Part shown: positions 1-7,196 of the stretch, one piece after another | Numbering within the stretch: the stretch's first letter is position 1 | Layout of the letters: every line of letters starts with the position of its first letter | From: a virus | DNA length: 30,523 bases | Direction: 5' to 3' (one strand) | Virus record (IMG/VR): IMGVR_UViG_3300007735_000594 | Location: 1-30,523 of that record | Position numbers and translations under genes: made by a program | The notes under the pieces: generated by a model | What the model was told of the DNA's origin: nothing | Seen by the model: only the letters and a program-made list of their open reading frames with translations | Database searches by the model: none

Positions 1-505
1 GCCAAGAGAACCCAAGCATTTTGGTACGCAAGACAGCAAGTTCATACGCTTGTTGGATCATCCAATGATCATCCGCAGTCAACCATACGGGAGTGCGTTT
101 CAGTTTTGCGTACCGTCTCCGTGCAGTGTCCGAATTGACGCGCCCCTTGTTGTTTTGTTTGGTGCGCTGCGCATACAGTTTTACTTTTTCTGTATTGCGT
201 CTACTCCACTCAGCAATGCCTGCGCGAAATAATTCTTTGTTCGCCGTGCGATAAACTTTGTCTTTATCGCGTTTTTGCTGAACAAGCACAGGATTTTTTC
301 TTGCTTTGTCGTAATCTTTTTTATGTTGCGCTTTGGTGCGCTCAGGATTTGATTTACGACTTTGGCGAAGCGCAATCCTTGCACATTCAACACAAGCACC
401 AGAAACACGTCGCAACCCGTCAAGTTCGGGATGCTTTGAACACGCGCTGCCATAACACGTGGGTAGCCCCAGTGCTTTAGCTTCTTGGCGCGTATGCTTG
501 ACCAT
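1..505 (-). CDS. HNH endonuclease, C-terminal part cut by window edge
   Basis: An open frame of 168 codons reads leftward from ATG at 505 and runs off the window without a stop. It starts 4 bases after the stop of the adaptor gene at 510. The N-terminus has a four-cysteine pattern (C-x4-C, then C-x2-C about 20 residues later) that looks like a zinc finger. A long Lys/Arg-rich helix follows, and then the sequence RTPVWLTADD leading into an AYELA helix. In free-standing phage HNH proteins this arrangement directly precedes the HVDHI catalytic segment, which here would lie outside the window. The catalytic residues are therefore not seen. The assignment rests on the family layout and on the position of the gene as a downstream guest in the late operon. 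Confidence 0.6.
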   Translation of the reverse strand, partial: MVKHTRQEAKALGLPTCYGSACSKHPELDGLRRVSGACVECARIALRQSRKSNPERTKAQHKKDYDKARKNPVLVQQKRDKDKVYRTANKELFRAGIAEWSRRNTEKVKLYAQRTKQNNKGRVNSDTARRRYAKLKRTPVWLTADDHWMIQQAYELAVLRTKMLGFSW

Positions 506-509
506 GGTT

Positions 510-1175
510 TTAAGTGACAGCTTGGCGGAATTGGCCAGATCTATAACTGTCTTGCCGCTCCATTCCGTCCCCAAGGCGTTTAGCCATAGCCAAGGCTTCA
601 GTATATTTTTGATTGTAGAGCGATACGAGATCCTGCTCACCCTTCATGTAGGTGATTGCTTCAACCATGGAGCCATACAACAACACAGGATCGTAATTAT
701 CGCCAAGCCACGTCGTATTGGCCGTAACGATTGATTCCGGTAGGAAGAAATAATGCAGCTCTACCGTGTACGAAGCCGTCGGGGTTGGGCCAAGGATGAA
801 CGTCAACTCTTGAGGCAATCCGGTAGTCGGGCCAAACAAAGCGTAATACTTTGGAATGCCCGTGGACGTAGGAACAGGATATGCCTGACGAATGAAGTTG
901 ACATCCTTGTTGAGCAAATACTCATACTCGCTGGTTGTGGGATTAACCACTGCCATTGAATACACAGCAAGGAAGTCGGTGGGACACGCCAAATACTTGT
1001 TGCCGCCCGAAGTCACACCCGTCACGTTTTTACGTAACGAAGGAAACTGGATCGTGTTGTAGATCCGAACTTCTGCTTGCTTGATGAACGTGTCAATGAT
1101 CGTCGGATCATTGGCGTAATCAAAGCTGTTTTCGCAGTAATTCTGGATGTTGGCAACAAGCTGGGTGTAATTCAC
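510..1175 (-). CDS. Putative head-tail adaptor (connector) protein
   Basis: 221 residues, mostly helical at both ends with a beta-rich centre. The layout is an N-terminal NYTQLVANIQNYCENS helix, an EVRIYNTIQFPSLR helix, a middle domain, then DPVLLYGSMVEAITYMKGE and a C-terminal helix. This is the layout of phage adaptor proteins that sit below the portal (P22 gp4/SU10-type adaptors), which fits a gene at the tail side of the head operon. I chose the GTG at 1175. It overlaps the TGA of the upstream gene as GTGA and has GGGGG eight bases upstream. An in-frame GTG at 1193 would add six residues (MPGADG). Function is inferred from fold-like pattern and position, not from a diagnostic motif. Confidence 0.55.
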   Translation of the reverse strand: MNYTQLVANIQNYCENSFDYANDPTIIDTFIKQAEVRIYNTIQFPSLRKNVTGVTSGGNKYLACPTDFLAVYSMAVVNPTTSEYEYLLNKDVNFIRQAYPVPTSTGIPKYYALFGPTTGLPQELTFILGPTPTASYTVELHYFFLPESIVTANTTWLGDNYDPVLLYGSMVEAITYMKGEQDLVSLYNQKYTEALAMAKRLGDGMERQDSYRSGQFRQAVT

Positions 1176-1435
1176 GCCATCGGCCCCCGGCACATAAATC
1201 CCTTAGTGGCAGCGCCAGCCCCGCGCATCTTGATGCCCGAGGTCTTTGGCTCAGGATAAGGCTTGCTGCGCACAGCATTAACACTGACTGCCAAGTCATC
1301 AGCCTTCAGGCGGTTGCCGCCTTCATAGCCAGCGTTCCTCAGATCAACACCTTCTTTGCCATCCATGGTGTGAGGAGGAGCGTAGACCTTGGCCTCGCCA
1401 ACTTCTTTACCCATAACTTTTTTGCTGAATGCCAT
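1172..1435 (-). CDS. Small basic phage protein, unknown function
   Basis: 87 residues, rich in Lys and Gly, with no membrane segment or catalytic motif. It starts with MAFSKKVMGKEVGEAKVYAP and ends GAGAATKGFMCRGPMA, the last codons overlapping the adaptor start. The ATG lies two bases beyond the stop of the upstream 56-residue gene, so the two are probably translated together. The low-complexity basic make-up matches the other short proteins of this operon segment, which I take to be minor virion or assembly factors. That role is inferred from context only. Confidence 0.6.
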   Translation of the reverse strand: MAFSKKVMGKEVGEAKVYAPPHTMDGKEGVDLRNAGYEGGNRLKADDLAVSVNAVRSKPYPEPKTSGIKMRGAGAATKGFMCRGPMA

Positions 1436-1438
1436 GGT

Positions 1439-1609
1439 TCACCCCGTCTTTTGGTTGGCTGCGCGAGACAGATTACGACCCAAGCGCATACGGTCATCGG
1501 TGGTCGGCCCACCCTTCTTCATGCCCTTAGCGTGCATACGGCTCTCGTGACCTTTGACAGCCTTTTTGGCCTCAACGTCAGCGATCTTTTTAACCTGCTT
1601 TTTGTCCAT
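1439..1609 (-). CDS. 56-residue basic late protein
   Basis: A complete short frame from ATG at 1609, with GGAG eight bases upstream, to TGA at 1439. The product begins MDKKQVKKIADVEAKKAVKG and contains HESRMHAKGMKKGGPTTDDR and MRLGRNLSRAANQKTG. It is one third Lys/Arg with a helical N-terminal half. It fills the gap exactly between the 87-residue and zinc-ribbon genes. The KGMKKGGPT-DDRM-LGR-SRA pattern looks like a conserved short phage protein. It may bind nucleic acid, but no domain is recognised. Confidence 0.65.
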   Translation of the reverse strand: MDKKQVKKIADVEAKKAVKGHESRMHAKGMKKGGPTTDDRMRLGRNLSRAANQKTG

Positions 1610-1617
1610 GTGAACTC

Positions 1618-2049
1618 CTACGTCACAGATACCGTAACTGTACCGACTTCCCTGGCTGAAGCCAAGTAGTTTGGCGTTAAACCATCATCATTGGCCCTTG
1701 GCCCACCCACAGGATTCCAATTCCATTGAATGACCAACATGCCCTCGCCCGGATATCCTTCTTGGTCAATACCTGTGCCCGTGGTCGGGGAGGTCTGCAA
1801 ACCTGAAGTTCCTGACGCATACCAAGTGTTTGTGTCTGGACGCGGATCACGGATGGCCTGCGGGTCTTCCACAGGATACATGCCAAGCTGCAACTGCGGA
1901 TGATCGGGAGTCCAACAAGACGGGCAGACCTTATATTGAACCTGCTTGGTCTTGATGATCAGCTTCTTGAGATTCTTCAGGTCATAGCGAAACCCGCAGA
2001 AATCGCAAAAGCCAAACGCCTTATAACCATTGGCAAACCGGTTGCTCAT
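1618..2049 (-). CDS. Zinc-ribbon protein of the late operon
   Basis: 143 residues. Two CxxC knuckles (C15/C18 in GFCDFCGF and C42/C45 in KVCPSCW) about 24 residues apart form a likely zinc ribbon. The LQLGMYPVEDPQAIRDPRPD segment follows, and the C-terminal half is glycine-rich and beta-like, ending EVGTVTVSVT. It lies between the two adaptor-like genes, so it is probably a structural or assembly protein rather than a transcription factor. I recognise the overall pattern as a recurrent aquatic-phage late protein but know no tested function. The upstream gene ends at 2050, with no gap. Confidence 0.65.
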   Translation of the reverse strand: MSNRFANGYKAFGFCDFCGFRYDLKNLKKLIIKTKQVQYKVCPSCWTPDHPQLQLGMYPVEDPQAIRDPRPDTNTWYASGTSGLQTSPTTGTGIDQEGYPGEGMLVIQWNWNPVGGPRANDDGLTPNYLASAREVGTVTVSVT

Positions 2050-2745
2050 TTAGCCCCCGATAAAATACTGTCGTGGCACAAACCGAACTGCGGCTTTCTC
2101 CCGGTCTTCCGTGGAGGCTAAGTCCCAGGCTTCGTCATATTGAGCCTTGAGAACCTGCATACGATCCATGGCCCCAGGGATCTTCATGGACAAGTAATAG
2201 GCCAATCCTGCGACAAGCGCGTTGATAAAGCGGAACGGAATGTCCTGTGTGTTAACACCGTTGCCCGCATCGTCAATTCTCCGCAAGCGCCAATAGACAA
2301 ATTGGTACGTCTGTGAGCCATCAGGAACAGGCCAGACCGTGAATTGAGGGGCGGCTTGCTGGCGGTTGATCCACACCTGAATTGGGCGGGCCTGCTGCAA
2401 CTTGTTGGGAATAGAGGAGTAGGTAGAAACACTGATACGTGTAATTTGCAAGTCGGCTTGCGTTGACGCATTCCCGGCTCCAGTACGGATCACATGCTCA
2501 ATAAGATCAACAGTGTCAGCAGGTAACGTGTAGGTGGCGGTGCCTTGAGTAAGAGTCTGAGTCCCTTGCTCAATAGTCCACATGTTGATACCGCGATTAG
2601 CCCAATCAGTGAACAAGAGATTAAGGCTGCGTCGTGCAGTCCTAAAATCATATCCACTACGAAGCTCGGCTCCGCATCGCTCGAAAGCCTCTTCGATATA
2701 TTCGGAGAGGTCAAGATTGAAATCCGTTGTTCCTGAGAGGGCCAT
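2050..2745 (-). CDS. Putative adaptor / gp4-like tail-attachment protein
   Basis: 231 residues. The N-terminus (DLSEYIEEAFERCGAELRSG then DFRTARRSLNLLFTDWANRG) is typical of short helical adaptor proteins that join the portal to the tail in podovirus-like phages. It is followed by a beta-rich insert (TQGTATYTLPADTVDLIEHV), a WPVP-DG segment and a C-terminal helical part ending RFVPRQYFIGG. A second adaptor-like protein is encoded at 510-1175. Two stacked rings or a gp4/gp10-like pair would fit, but I cannot tell which. Translation starts right after the 58-residue upstream gene, whose stop overlaps the region before this ATG. Confidence 0.6.
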   Translation of the reverse strand: MALSGTTDFNLDLSEYIEEAFERCGAELRSGYDFRTARRSLNLLFTDWANRGINMWTIEQGTQTLTQGTATYTLPADTVDLIEHVIRTGAGNASTQADLQITRISVSTYSSIPNKLQQARPIQVWINRQQAAPQFTVWPVPDGSQTYQFVYWRLRRIDDAGNGVNTQDIPFRFINALVAGLAYYLSMKIPGAMDRMQVLKAQYDEAWDLASTEDREKAAVRFVPRQYFIGG

Positions 2746-2748
2746 GAT

Positions 2749-2925
2749 TTACTTCTTCAGTCCCTTGAGGGTCTGAGCCAAACGAGCGCGTTGGCCCATC
2801 TTGCCCGGAGCTTTAGCTGCTTTAGCCAGCTTGCCAGCAGGAATGTTCTGTCCTTCTTTGACGCCCAGAGACTTGCGCAAAGAATTTGGCTTGGAAATTG
2901 CCTTCTGAATCCACTTCTCAGCCAT
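2749..2925 (-). CDS. 58-residue basic late protein
   Basis: Complete short frame with ATG at 2925 overlapping the upstream stop as TAATG, and TAA at 2749-2751. The product begins MAEKWIQKAISKPNSLRKSL and contains KEGQNIPAGKLAKAAKAPGK and ARLAQTLKGLKK. It is strongly basic and predicted helical. The stop/start overlap on one side and tight spacing on the other support it as a real operon member. Function is unknown, and it may bind DNA or another virion protein. Confidence 0.65.
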   Translation of the reverse strand: MAEKWIQKAISKPNSLRKSLGVKEGQNIPAGKLAKAAKAPGKMGQRARLAQTLKGLKK

Positions 2926-3158
2926 TATCTATACCTTGCGGTCTTTTGGGCAATACCCTTGGGTTGGCTTACGAACTGCTTGCCTTTGGCTTTCCCAGCA
3001 CGCTTTGCACGAGTAGTCGCAGCGTACTCAGCAGGGCTGAGAGCCTTGATAGCAGCCTCTGGAAGATATCGCTCGCCAGTTTTAGAAGACGGTTTACCAC
3101 TTTTGGTTCTCCATTTCTGTGCTGTCCAATCTTTCAGGGACTGCTGCGGGGATTTCAC
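2925..3158 (-). CDS. 77-residue conserved-looking phage protein (WTAQKWRTKSGKPS)
   Basis: The product has a compact motif set: LKDWTAQKWRTKSGKPSSKT, ERYLPEAAIKALSPAEYAATT, and a basic end with KGKQFVSQPKGIAQKTARYR. I recognise this pattern as a small family seen in several phage groups, but no function is established that I know of. Many Arg/Lys and aromatic residues suggest binding to DNA or RNA. It overlaps the end of the endonuclease VII-like gene by four bases and the next gene by one. Confidence 0.65.
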   Translation of the reverse strand: MKSPQQSLKDWTAQKWRTKSGKPSSKTGERYLPEAAIKALSPAEYAATTRAKRAGKAKGKQFVSQPKGIAQKTARYR

Positions 3159-3631
3159 GACTGTGTCTCCTCAACGTGCAGCGCTTTATGCTCGTCTACA
3201 TACTTGGCCGCTTTGCGTAGCAAGTCTGGGTTGTCCTGCAACAAGCCCAACCCCCGATTACAGTTAGGGCACAACAACCCCCGAATTCTGCCCGTGACGT
3301 GATCGTGATCAATACACAACCACGCAAATTTTTCTTCCGGCTCGTTGCACAACGCGCAGCAGCCTTTTTGGGCTTCATACAAAGCATCGTACATCTGCTG
3401 CGTTGCCCCCCGCCTACGCAAGCGCCGCCCCGCTGCAATCCAGTTGTTGCGCCGCCAGTCGTTCAAGTGGTCGCGGTTTTTATCCGCCCATTCCTGTCTT
3501 TGCGACTGCATACATTGTTTGCATCGCGACTTGTACAGATGTGACAACTTCCCACCACGACTGAAAAACTCAGTTAGCGGCTTTTGCTGTTGACATCCAG
3601 TACAAGTTTTAATCACGGTATCCACCACCAC
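3155..3631 (-). CDS. Endonuclease VII-family (HNH) nuclease
   Basis: 158 residues. An N-terminal zinc knuckle pair (C10/C13 and C37/C40) precedes a linker helix. The C-terminal domain has C92-x2-C95, the catalytic-type segment CIDHDHVTGRIRGLLCPNCN (D108-H109-D110-H111, then C121/C124) and the LGLLQDNPDLLRKAAKY helix. This is the signature of the recombination endonuclease VII family, named for T4 gp49. T4 gp49 resolves branched DNA before packaging, but free-standing relatives are often homing-type endonucleases. The gene overlaps both neighbours (23 bases upstream, 4 downstream), so it is well embedded in the operon. Whether it serves packaging or homing cannot be decided here. Confidence 0.85.
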   Translation of the reverse strand: MVVDTVIKTCTGCQQQKPLTEFFSRGGKLSHLYKSRCKQCMQSQRQEWADKNRDHLNDWRRNNWIAAGRRLRRRGATQQMYDALYEAQKGCCALCNEPEEKFAWLCIDHDHVTGRIRGLLCPNCNRGLGLLQDNPDLLRKAAKYVDEHKALHVEETQS

Positions 3632-3893
3632 GAGCCTTATATTGCTTTGCTAACAACTGACTCTTTCTCGCGCTCCATTGACCTGCCGCAGTGCCTTGGG
3701 TTGCTTGACCCTTGATCTTCTCAAAGAGTGACTTGCGCATACCCGGCTTGGTGTAATTGCCTGCTTCATTCACGCGGGATACCTCACCACCTTCAGCATA
3801 TTCAGTGAAGTCAGTGTTGTCCCGACGCGCTTTGCGCTTCGGCCCAGGCATCTTTGATGGGTTGATTGCGCCCATCCCGCGTGAAGCCATCAT
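3609..3893 (-). CDS. Short Gly/Lys-rich late protein
   Basis: I chose ATG at 3893, which overlaps the upstream TGA as ATGATGG and has GAAGGG six bases upstream, giving 94 residues. A longer frame reaches 3923 inside the upstream gene. Features are RGMGAINPSKMPGPKRKARR near the start, TEYAEGGEVSRVNEAGNYTK, then KSLFEKIKGQATQGTAAGQW and a basic end LLAKQYKARGGGYRD. The YAEGG phrase echoes YAKGG in the upstream protein. Probably a minor virion or assembly protein, with no enzyme motif seen. Confidence 0.65.
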   Translation of the reverse strand: MMASRGMGAINPSKMPGPKRKARRDNTDFTEYAEGGEVSRVNEAGNYTKPGMRKSLFEKIKGQATQGTAAGQWSARKSQLLAKQYKARGGGYRD

Positions 3894-4450
3894 TTTTTGC
3901 CCTTCATGTAGCCGCCACCGCAAGCTACGATCATGCCGCGAGTTTTTCCTCGTTGAGCGATTCCATCTGCTCGCTTGGATGCAGAACCGACTGAGCCGCC
4001 TTTGGCGTACGGCAGCATGGTGTTCGGATTCACACCAGTCATGCTCAAGCGTTTAGCTTTAGGCTCCATTGCACGTCCCCGAACTTCACGGGCTAGCTCC
4101 GATGCAGCCTCACGAGCTCTGGCTGCGCGAGCCTCAGAAGAAGCGCGAGCACTTGCGGTTTCAGCCGCTGCACGGTCAGCCATCTGACGCGTAACAGACA
4201 CAGGCATAGATTCACCACGGGGACGCCCAGGAACAGGTGCAGAAGACTTAGAACCTGCCACCTCAGTGGTGTACTTCTTACCGTTCCACATGAACGTCTT
4301 ATCCCCTGCGGCGCGGGCTTCAGCAAAAGCTTCTTTGAAAGTCTTGGGCTTTTCGGGCTCCTCGGCTTTCATCTCCGGCACTTCGCCATAACCACCTGAA
4401 CCTTCTTCAAGTTCAGTTTCACCGCCATCGGCGAATTTACGGCGCTTCAT
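3890..4450 (-). CDS. Late protein with C-terminal RADGIAQRGKTRG motif
   Basis: 186 residues. The N-terminal 50 residues are acidic (ETELEEGSGGYGEVPEMKAE). A central Ala/Arg/Glu-rich stretch around residues 90-130 (ADRAAAETASARASSEARAA) is likely a long helix or coiled coil. The last 40 residues carry YAKGGSVGSASKRADGIAQR followed by GKTRG and a glycine-lysine tail. The SASKRADGIAQRGKT segment recurs in the protein at 4856-5275 and in weaker form in that at 4452-4856. This suggests a shared docking partner. The overlap with the next gene is four bases. Function is unknown and a structural accessory role is inferred. Confidence 0.6.
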   Translation of the reverse strand: MKRRKFADGGETELEEGSGGYGEVPEMKAEEPEKPKTFKEAFAEARAAGDKTFMWNGKKYTTEVAGSKSSAPVPGRPRGESMPVSVTRQMADRAAAETASARASSEARAARAREAASELAREVRGRAMEPKAKRLSMTGVNPNTMLPYAKGGSVGSASKRADGIAQRGKTRGMIVACGGGYMKGKK

Positions 4451-4451
4451 T

Positions 4452-4856
4452 TCAGCACTTTCCGCCGCGCTTCATGGTGATGACTTTACCCTTGGTCTTG
4501 CCTTTGGAAGCAATACCGTCACGGCTAGGAGCAGCCGTCTTTACGGGAGCCATCTTTGATGGAGCAACACCGCCACCCATCGCCATTTTCTTCATCTTCA
4601 TACCAGCCTCTTCTTTCTGCTCGCCACGAGCGTACTGTTGGGGGGAAATCTTGCCAGACTTGATTGCCTTGGCTTCCTTCAGTTCTTCGGCGTAAGTCTC
4701 CTTGCCGCCGAAAAGTTTCTTGGCCATACCGCCTCCTGCTTTGTGTGCTTCAAACTTTTTTCCCACTGATTGTGGAATGCCAACTTGCTTTGCAAATGCA
4801 GGATTGTGGGCAACTGCCTGCATCAACCGTTTTTGCTTGTCACTTGCGTATGGCAT
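4452..4856 (-). CDS. Late protein, apparent fusion of short basic modules
   Basis: 134 residues. Residues 1-45 (MPYASDKQKRLMQAVAHNPA, then VGIPQSVGKKFEAHKAGGG) look like a small stand-alone phage protein type. Residue 44 onward (MAKKLFGGKETYAEELKEAK, SGKISPQQYARGEQKEEAG) looks like a second module with its own Met. The end (APSRDGIASKGKTKGKVITM, KRGGKC) is a divergent copy of the RADGIAQRGKT motif found in both neighbours. I read it as fused modules, with unknown function. Its start overlaps the stop of the upstream gene by one base. Confidence 0.6.
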   Translation of the reverse strand: MPYASDKQKRLMQAVAHNPAFAKQVGIPQSVGKKFEAHKAGGGMAKKLFGGKETYAEELKEAKAIKSGKISPQQYARGEQKEEAGMKMKKMAMGGGVAPSKMAPVKTAAPSRDGIASKGKTKGKVITMKRGGKC

Positions 4857-5275
4857 CAGATGTACCTGCCTTTGGTTTTGCCGCGTTGGGCAATTCCGTC
4901 TGCGCGTTTAGATGCAGAAGAAACTTTTGGCTTGGACTTTACTTTACCGCCACGTTTAAATCCATCTTCGTCATCAAAGCTGCGACGGCGCAAATTAAAG
5001 TCTTGGCCTACAGAAGATCCTTCCCCACGACCACCTTCTTCTCCGCCACCGGGGACATTGGGAGCATTACGCATAGCTTCCAAAGCTTTATCTTTGACAA
5101 AGCCTTTGGGATCAGTGATAAGCTGAGAAGGAACTCCAGTTGCTTGACCAACGGCATTTCCCAATTGTCCCATGGCATAACCTACAGGATTTGTAAGACC
5201 AGATGGAAGCCCAGCAGCTTCAAGACCTTTTCCTGCCAAATACTTTAAACCAGCAGCAGCGAGCGGAAAAGCCAT
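4856..5275 (-). CDS. Late protein with hydrophobic N-terminus and RADGIAQRGKTKG tail
   Basis: 139 residues. The N-terminus (MAFPLAAAGLKYLAGKGLEA AGLPSG) is weakly hydrophobic and alanine/glycine-rich, then GYAMGQLGNAVGQATGVPSQ. A flexible Gly/Glu stretch around residues 73-88 leads to a basic end with SSASKRADGIAQRGKTKG. The N-terminus could be amphipathic and membrane-active, as in small ejection or lysis-linked proteins, but no clear transmembrane span is present. The shared tail links it to the next two genes. Function is unknown. Confidence 0.6.
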   Translation of the reverse strand: MAFPLAAAGLKYLAGKGLEAAGLPSGLTNPVGYAMGQLGNAVGQATGVPSQLITDPKGFVKDKALEAMRNAPNVPGGGEEGGRGEGSSVGQDFNLRRRSFDDEDGFKRGGKVKSKPKVSSASKRADGIAQRGKTKGRYI

Positions 5276-5284
5276 ATCTACTCC

Positions 5285-5533
5285 TTACCCCAGCGCACTG
5301 CGCTGCTCCTTCATAAACGAGTCAAGTTTTGCCTCAAGCCTGTCCAAGCGATCCAGTACACGGTTGATATCCGTGTGAACATCTGCCTTGGTGACATACT
5401 CCTTGGCAATCTCTTCCCGCGTGCGGTTCAGCAAAATCTGAATGCGCTTCTGTTCTTCCGACGTCTGCTTGACCCAGAACACAATCAGGGCTGAGGCAAA
5501 CGAAAGAAGGGCGTTCCATATCAGCACTTCCAT
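5285..5533 (-). CDS. Small membrane protein with C-terminal coiled coil
   Basis: 82 residues from ATG at 5533, two bases after the stop of the NUMOD4 gene. A start at 5587 is possible but would put charged residues before the membrane segment. Residues 3-21 (VLIWNALLSFASALIVFWV) form one transmembrane span. The rest is charged and helical, with REEIAKEYVTKADVHTDINR and DRLDRLEAKLDSFMKEQ as likely coiled coil. One N-terminal span plus a coiled-coil body fits holin-like or spanin-like proteins, or a virion membrane protein. No lysin gene is visible nearby, so the lysis role stays a guess. Confidence 0.6.
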   Translation of the reverse strand: MEVLIWNALLSFASALIVFWVKQTSEEQKRIQILLNRTREEIAKEYVTKADVHTDINRVLDRLDRLEAKLDSFMKEQRSALG

Positions 5534-5534
5534 A

Positions 5535-6047
5535 TCAGCACACTTTTTCTGCTTTAACTCTAAATCGGCCAACAATTTCACCAGCATCTCGCATGGCCTT
5601 TATTTTTGCCTGAGCCGCATTTTGAAACTTTTCTTTAGCCTCTTTATTTTTAAAACAAGGATGAAGCAACGCATGTTGTTGCGCCGTAAGAATCCTAAGA
5701 TTGCTCCAATGATTGTGAGCATGATCCCCATCAATATGATCTACATGGCAACCATCAAACAATTCACCAACAAAAGCTTGAGCAACAAGTCTGTGCACTA
5801 AAAAAGATTTGCAATGAACATGCCTTGGAGAGCCATCGCGAAGTTTAATCTCCATATAAGGCAGTGTCCTGCCATTGTTGTTTCGTACTTTTTGACAAAG
5901 CGCCATTATCTTTCCAGGAACAGGAACAAGCGCGCCTGCTTTGCCGCGACGGAATCTAGCCAACGAGCGTATACGACCATGATCGCTAACTTCATAACGA
6001 CCCTCGTACCCAAAAATTGGTGCCCAACGCTCAACTAGCAATTCCAT
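5535..6047 (-). CDS. NUMOD4-HNH homing-type endonuclease
   Basis: 170 residues. The N-terminal NUMOD4 DNA-binding motif is visible as RWAPIFGYEGRYEVSDHGRI (residues 7-26) followed by RSL. The nuclease core is VHRLVAQAF (84-92), then HVDHIDGDHAHNHWSNLRIL (101-120), which holds the His-Asp-His and Asn residues of HNH_3 enzymes. Such genes are mobile: they cut a homologous site and spread by repair. The gene is more AT-rich than its neighbours, overlaps the 87-residue gene start region by 13 bases, and interrupts a run of structural genes. This fits a guest inserted without breaking the host genes. Confidence 0.9.
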   Translation of the reverse strand: MELLVERWAPIFGYEGRYEVSDHGRIRSLARFRRGKAGALVPVPGKIMALCQKVRNNNGRTLPYMEIKLRDGSPRHVHCKSFLVHRLVAQAFVGELFDGCHVDHIDGDHAHNHWSNLRILTAQQHALLHPCFKNKEAKEKFQNAAQAKIKAMRDAGEIVGRFRVKAEKVC

Positions 6048-6298
6048 GCTTTTCGCGCCTTTCTAAGCCGACTGTTTGGGTCTTTCGCCGCTTCCGGAAA
6101 CATCTTCGCTTGTCCTGCGGATCGGGCGCAAAATGACTTGCGCCTCTTTGCGTCCTTCTCCGTCTTTGGATGCGGGGCAGGTGGCTTCAACCCCGGTTTC
6201 CCAGGATTGGCGCGATTGTAGGAGGCGCGGCCTTTGGCGTTCAGTCCGCCCTTCGGATTCTTGCCCTCTGCTCGCTGCCATGCTGGTGACTTAGCCAT
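6035..6298 (-). CDS. DUF6321-like small basic protein
   Basis: 87 residues. The N-terminus MAKSPAWQRAEGKNPKGGLN then AKGRASYNRANPGKPGLKPP is the hallmark of a phage/viral family I recall as DUF6321. The name is from memory, the pattern is seen. The C-terminal part KRRKSFCARSAGQAKMFPEA holds the basic RR-SF-AR block of that family. No function is established. It overlaps the NUMOD4-HNH gene at its end (13 bases) and the preceding small virion gene at its start (8 bases). Confidence 0.7.
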   Translation of the reverse strand: MAKSPAWQRAEGKNPKGGLNAKGRASYNRANPGKPGLKPPAPHPKTEKDAKRRKSFCARSAGQAKMFPEAAKDPNSRLRKARKAWNC

Positions 6299-6575
6299 AG
6301 AACACCGTAGCGGTGGTGCCGGTGCCTGTTACTGCCACATACAGATCGGTAGCGCACACCACGCCTTCGCCAGGGACGATGACGTTAAACGGGGTGCCAT
6401 TTTGCAACGTAGCCGTTGAGAACAACACCGTTCCGCTTGCACCACCGTCACGAACTACCGCAGTACCAGCCAACGATCCCGGCGTAACAACCAAACCCTT
6501 AAAGCGAGTACGGCCACTAAACACCGTAGCGGAGGACGATACGTACCCCGCCTTGACATCAGTTTGCATCGCCAT
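6291..6575 (-). CDS. Small beta-rich virion-type protein
   Basis: 94 residues, nearly all beta-prone: VSSSATVFSGRTRFKGLVVT, GSLAGTAVVRDGGASGTVLF, and a C-terminal TDLYVAVTGTGTTATVFYG. Short repeated strands with Gly/Thr turns and no charged helices are typical of decoration or fibre-like proteins. It follows the 160-residue beta-rich protein with a 13 base gap, and the two probably form one structural pair. It has no catalytic motif. Confidence 0.6.
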   Translation of the reverse strand: MAMQTDVKAGYVSSSATVFSGRTRFKGLVVTPGSLAGTAVVRDGGASGTVLFSTATLQNGTPFNVIVPGEGVVCATDLYVAVTGTGTTATVFYG

Positions 6576-6588
6576 GATGCGCCCCTAG

Positions 6589-7071
6589 TTATTGCTGTGA
6601 AGCGGTCGGATACATCGCGCCGTCAGAGCCGCGAACGATGTAAGAAATCACCAACGTACCAGAGCCAGTCGTCACCGAAGTGCCGCTCACGGTGTAGGTG
6701 ATGATTGCATCGGTAGAGCCGACGTTCGTTGCCAAAGCAGCATTAGCAGCCGTGGTGGAGAAAGCCATCGAATAAGAACCACCCGTACCAGAGGTGGGGG
6801 TAATCGTGCCAATGGTCGTAGAACCATTCTTGATGGTCAGCGTGGGAGACGTGCCGTTAAACACAGCACCATCAATCACCAACACAACCGAGGTAATGCA
6901 AGCACCAGCAGGCAAAACTGCGAGCGTCGTGGCGGAAGTTTCAGCTTTGGTGGCCGTCTTGGTCTGAGAGACAACAGTTGCGCCCAGATTCTGAATCGTG
7001 CCTGCGGTCGTACCAGTCGTGTTCTTGACGGTGCCCAACAGCCACGGGCCAAGGTGAGTTGCGAATCCCAT
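6589..7071 (-). CDS. Beta-rich virion-type protein
   Basis: 160 residues rich in Thr, Ser, Gly and Ala with alternating beta strands: TLAVLPAGACITSVVLVIDG, SPTLTIKNGSTTIGTITPTS, TDAIITYTVSGTSVTTGSGT. There is GAGGA seven bases before the ATG at 7071. It is the first gene after the tandem terminators, so it probably has its own promoter in 7072-7170, though no clear one is seen. A head decoration or fibre-associated role is likely from composition and place. The family is not recognised. Confidence 0.6.
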   Translation of the reverse strand: MGFATHLGPWLLGTVKNTTGTTAGTIQNLGATVVSQTKTATKAETSATTLAVLPAGACITSVVLVIDGAVFNGTSPTLTIKNGSTTIGTITPTSGTGGSYSMAFSTTAANAALATNVGSTDAIITYTVSGTSVTTGSGTLVISYIVRGSDGAMYPTASQQ

Positions 7072-7175
7072 GGGAATATCCTCATACTGCGCTTACTGTC
7101 TTTGAGGGAAGTCCGCCAAGCCGGTCAGTAAGCTGTGAAAACATCTTGGACTTGCAGCTTTATATATCAAAAGAA

Positions 7176-7196
7176 AAAGGGGCGCAAGGCCCCTTT
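7176..7196 (-). terminator. Rho-independent terminator (second of tandem pair)
   Basis: On the minus strand the stem GGGGC/GCCCC closes on loop CTTGC and is followed by TTTTTCTTTTG. Adjacent A/T bases extend the stem. It ends whatever is transcribed from the 7197-7420 island, or acts as backup for the capsid transcript. Confidence 0.75.
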
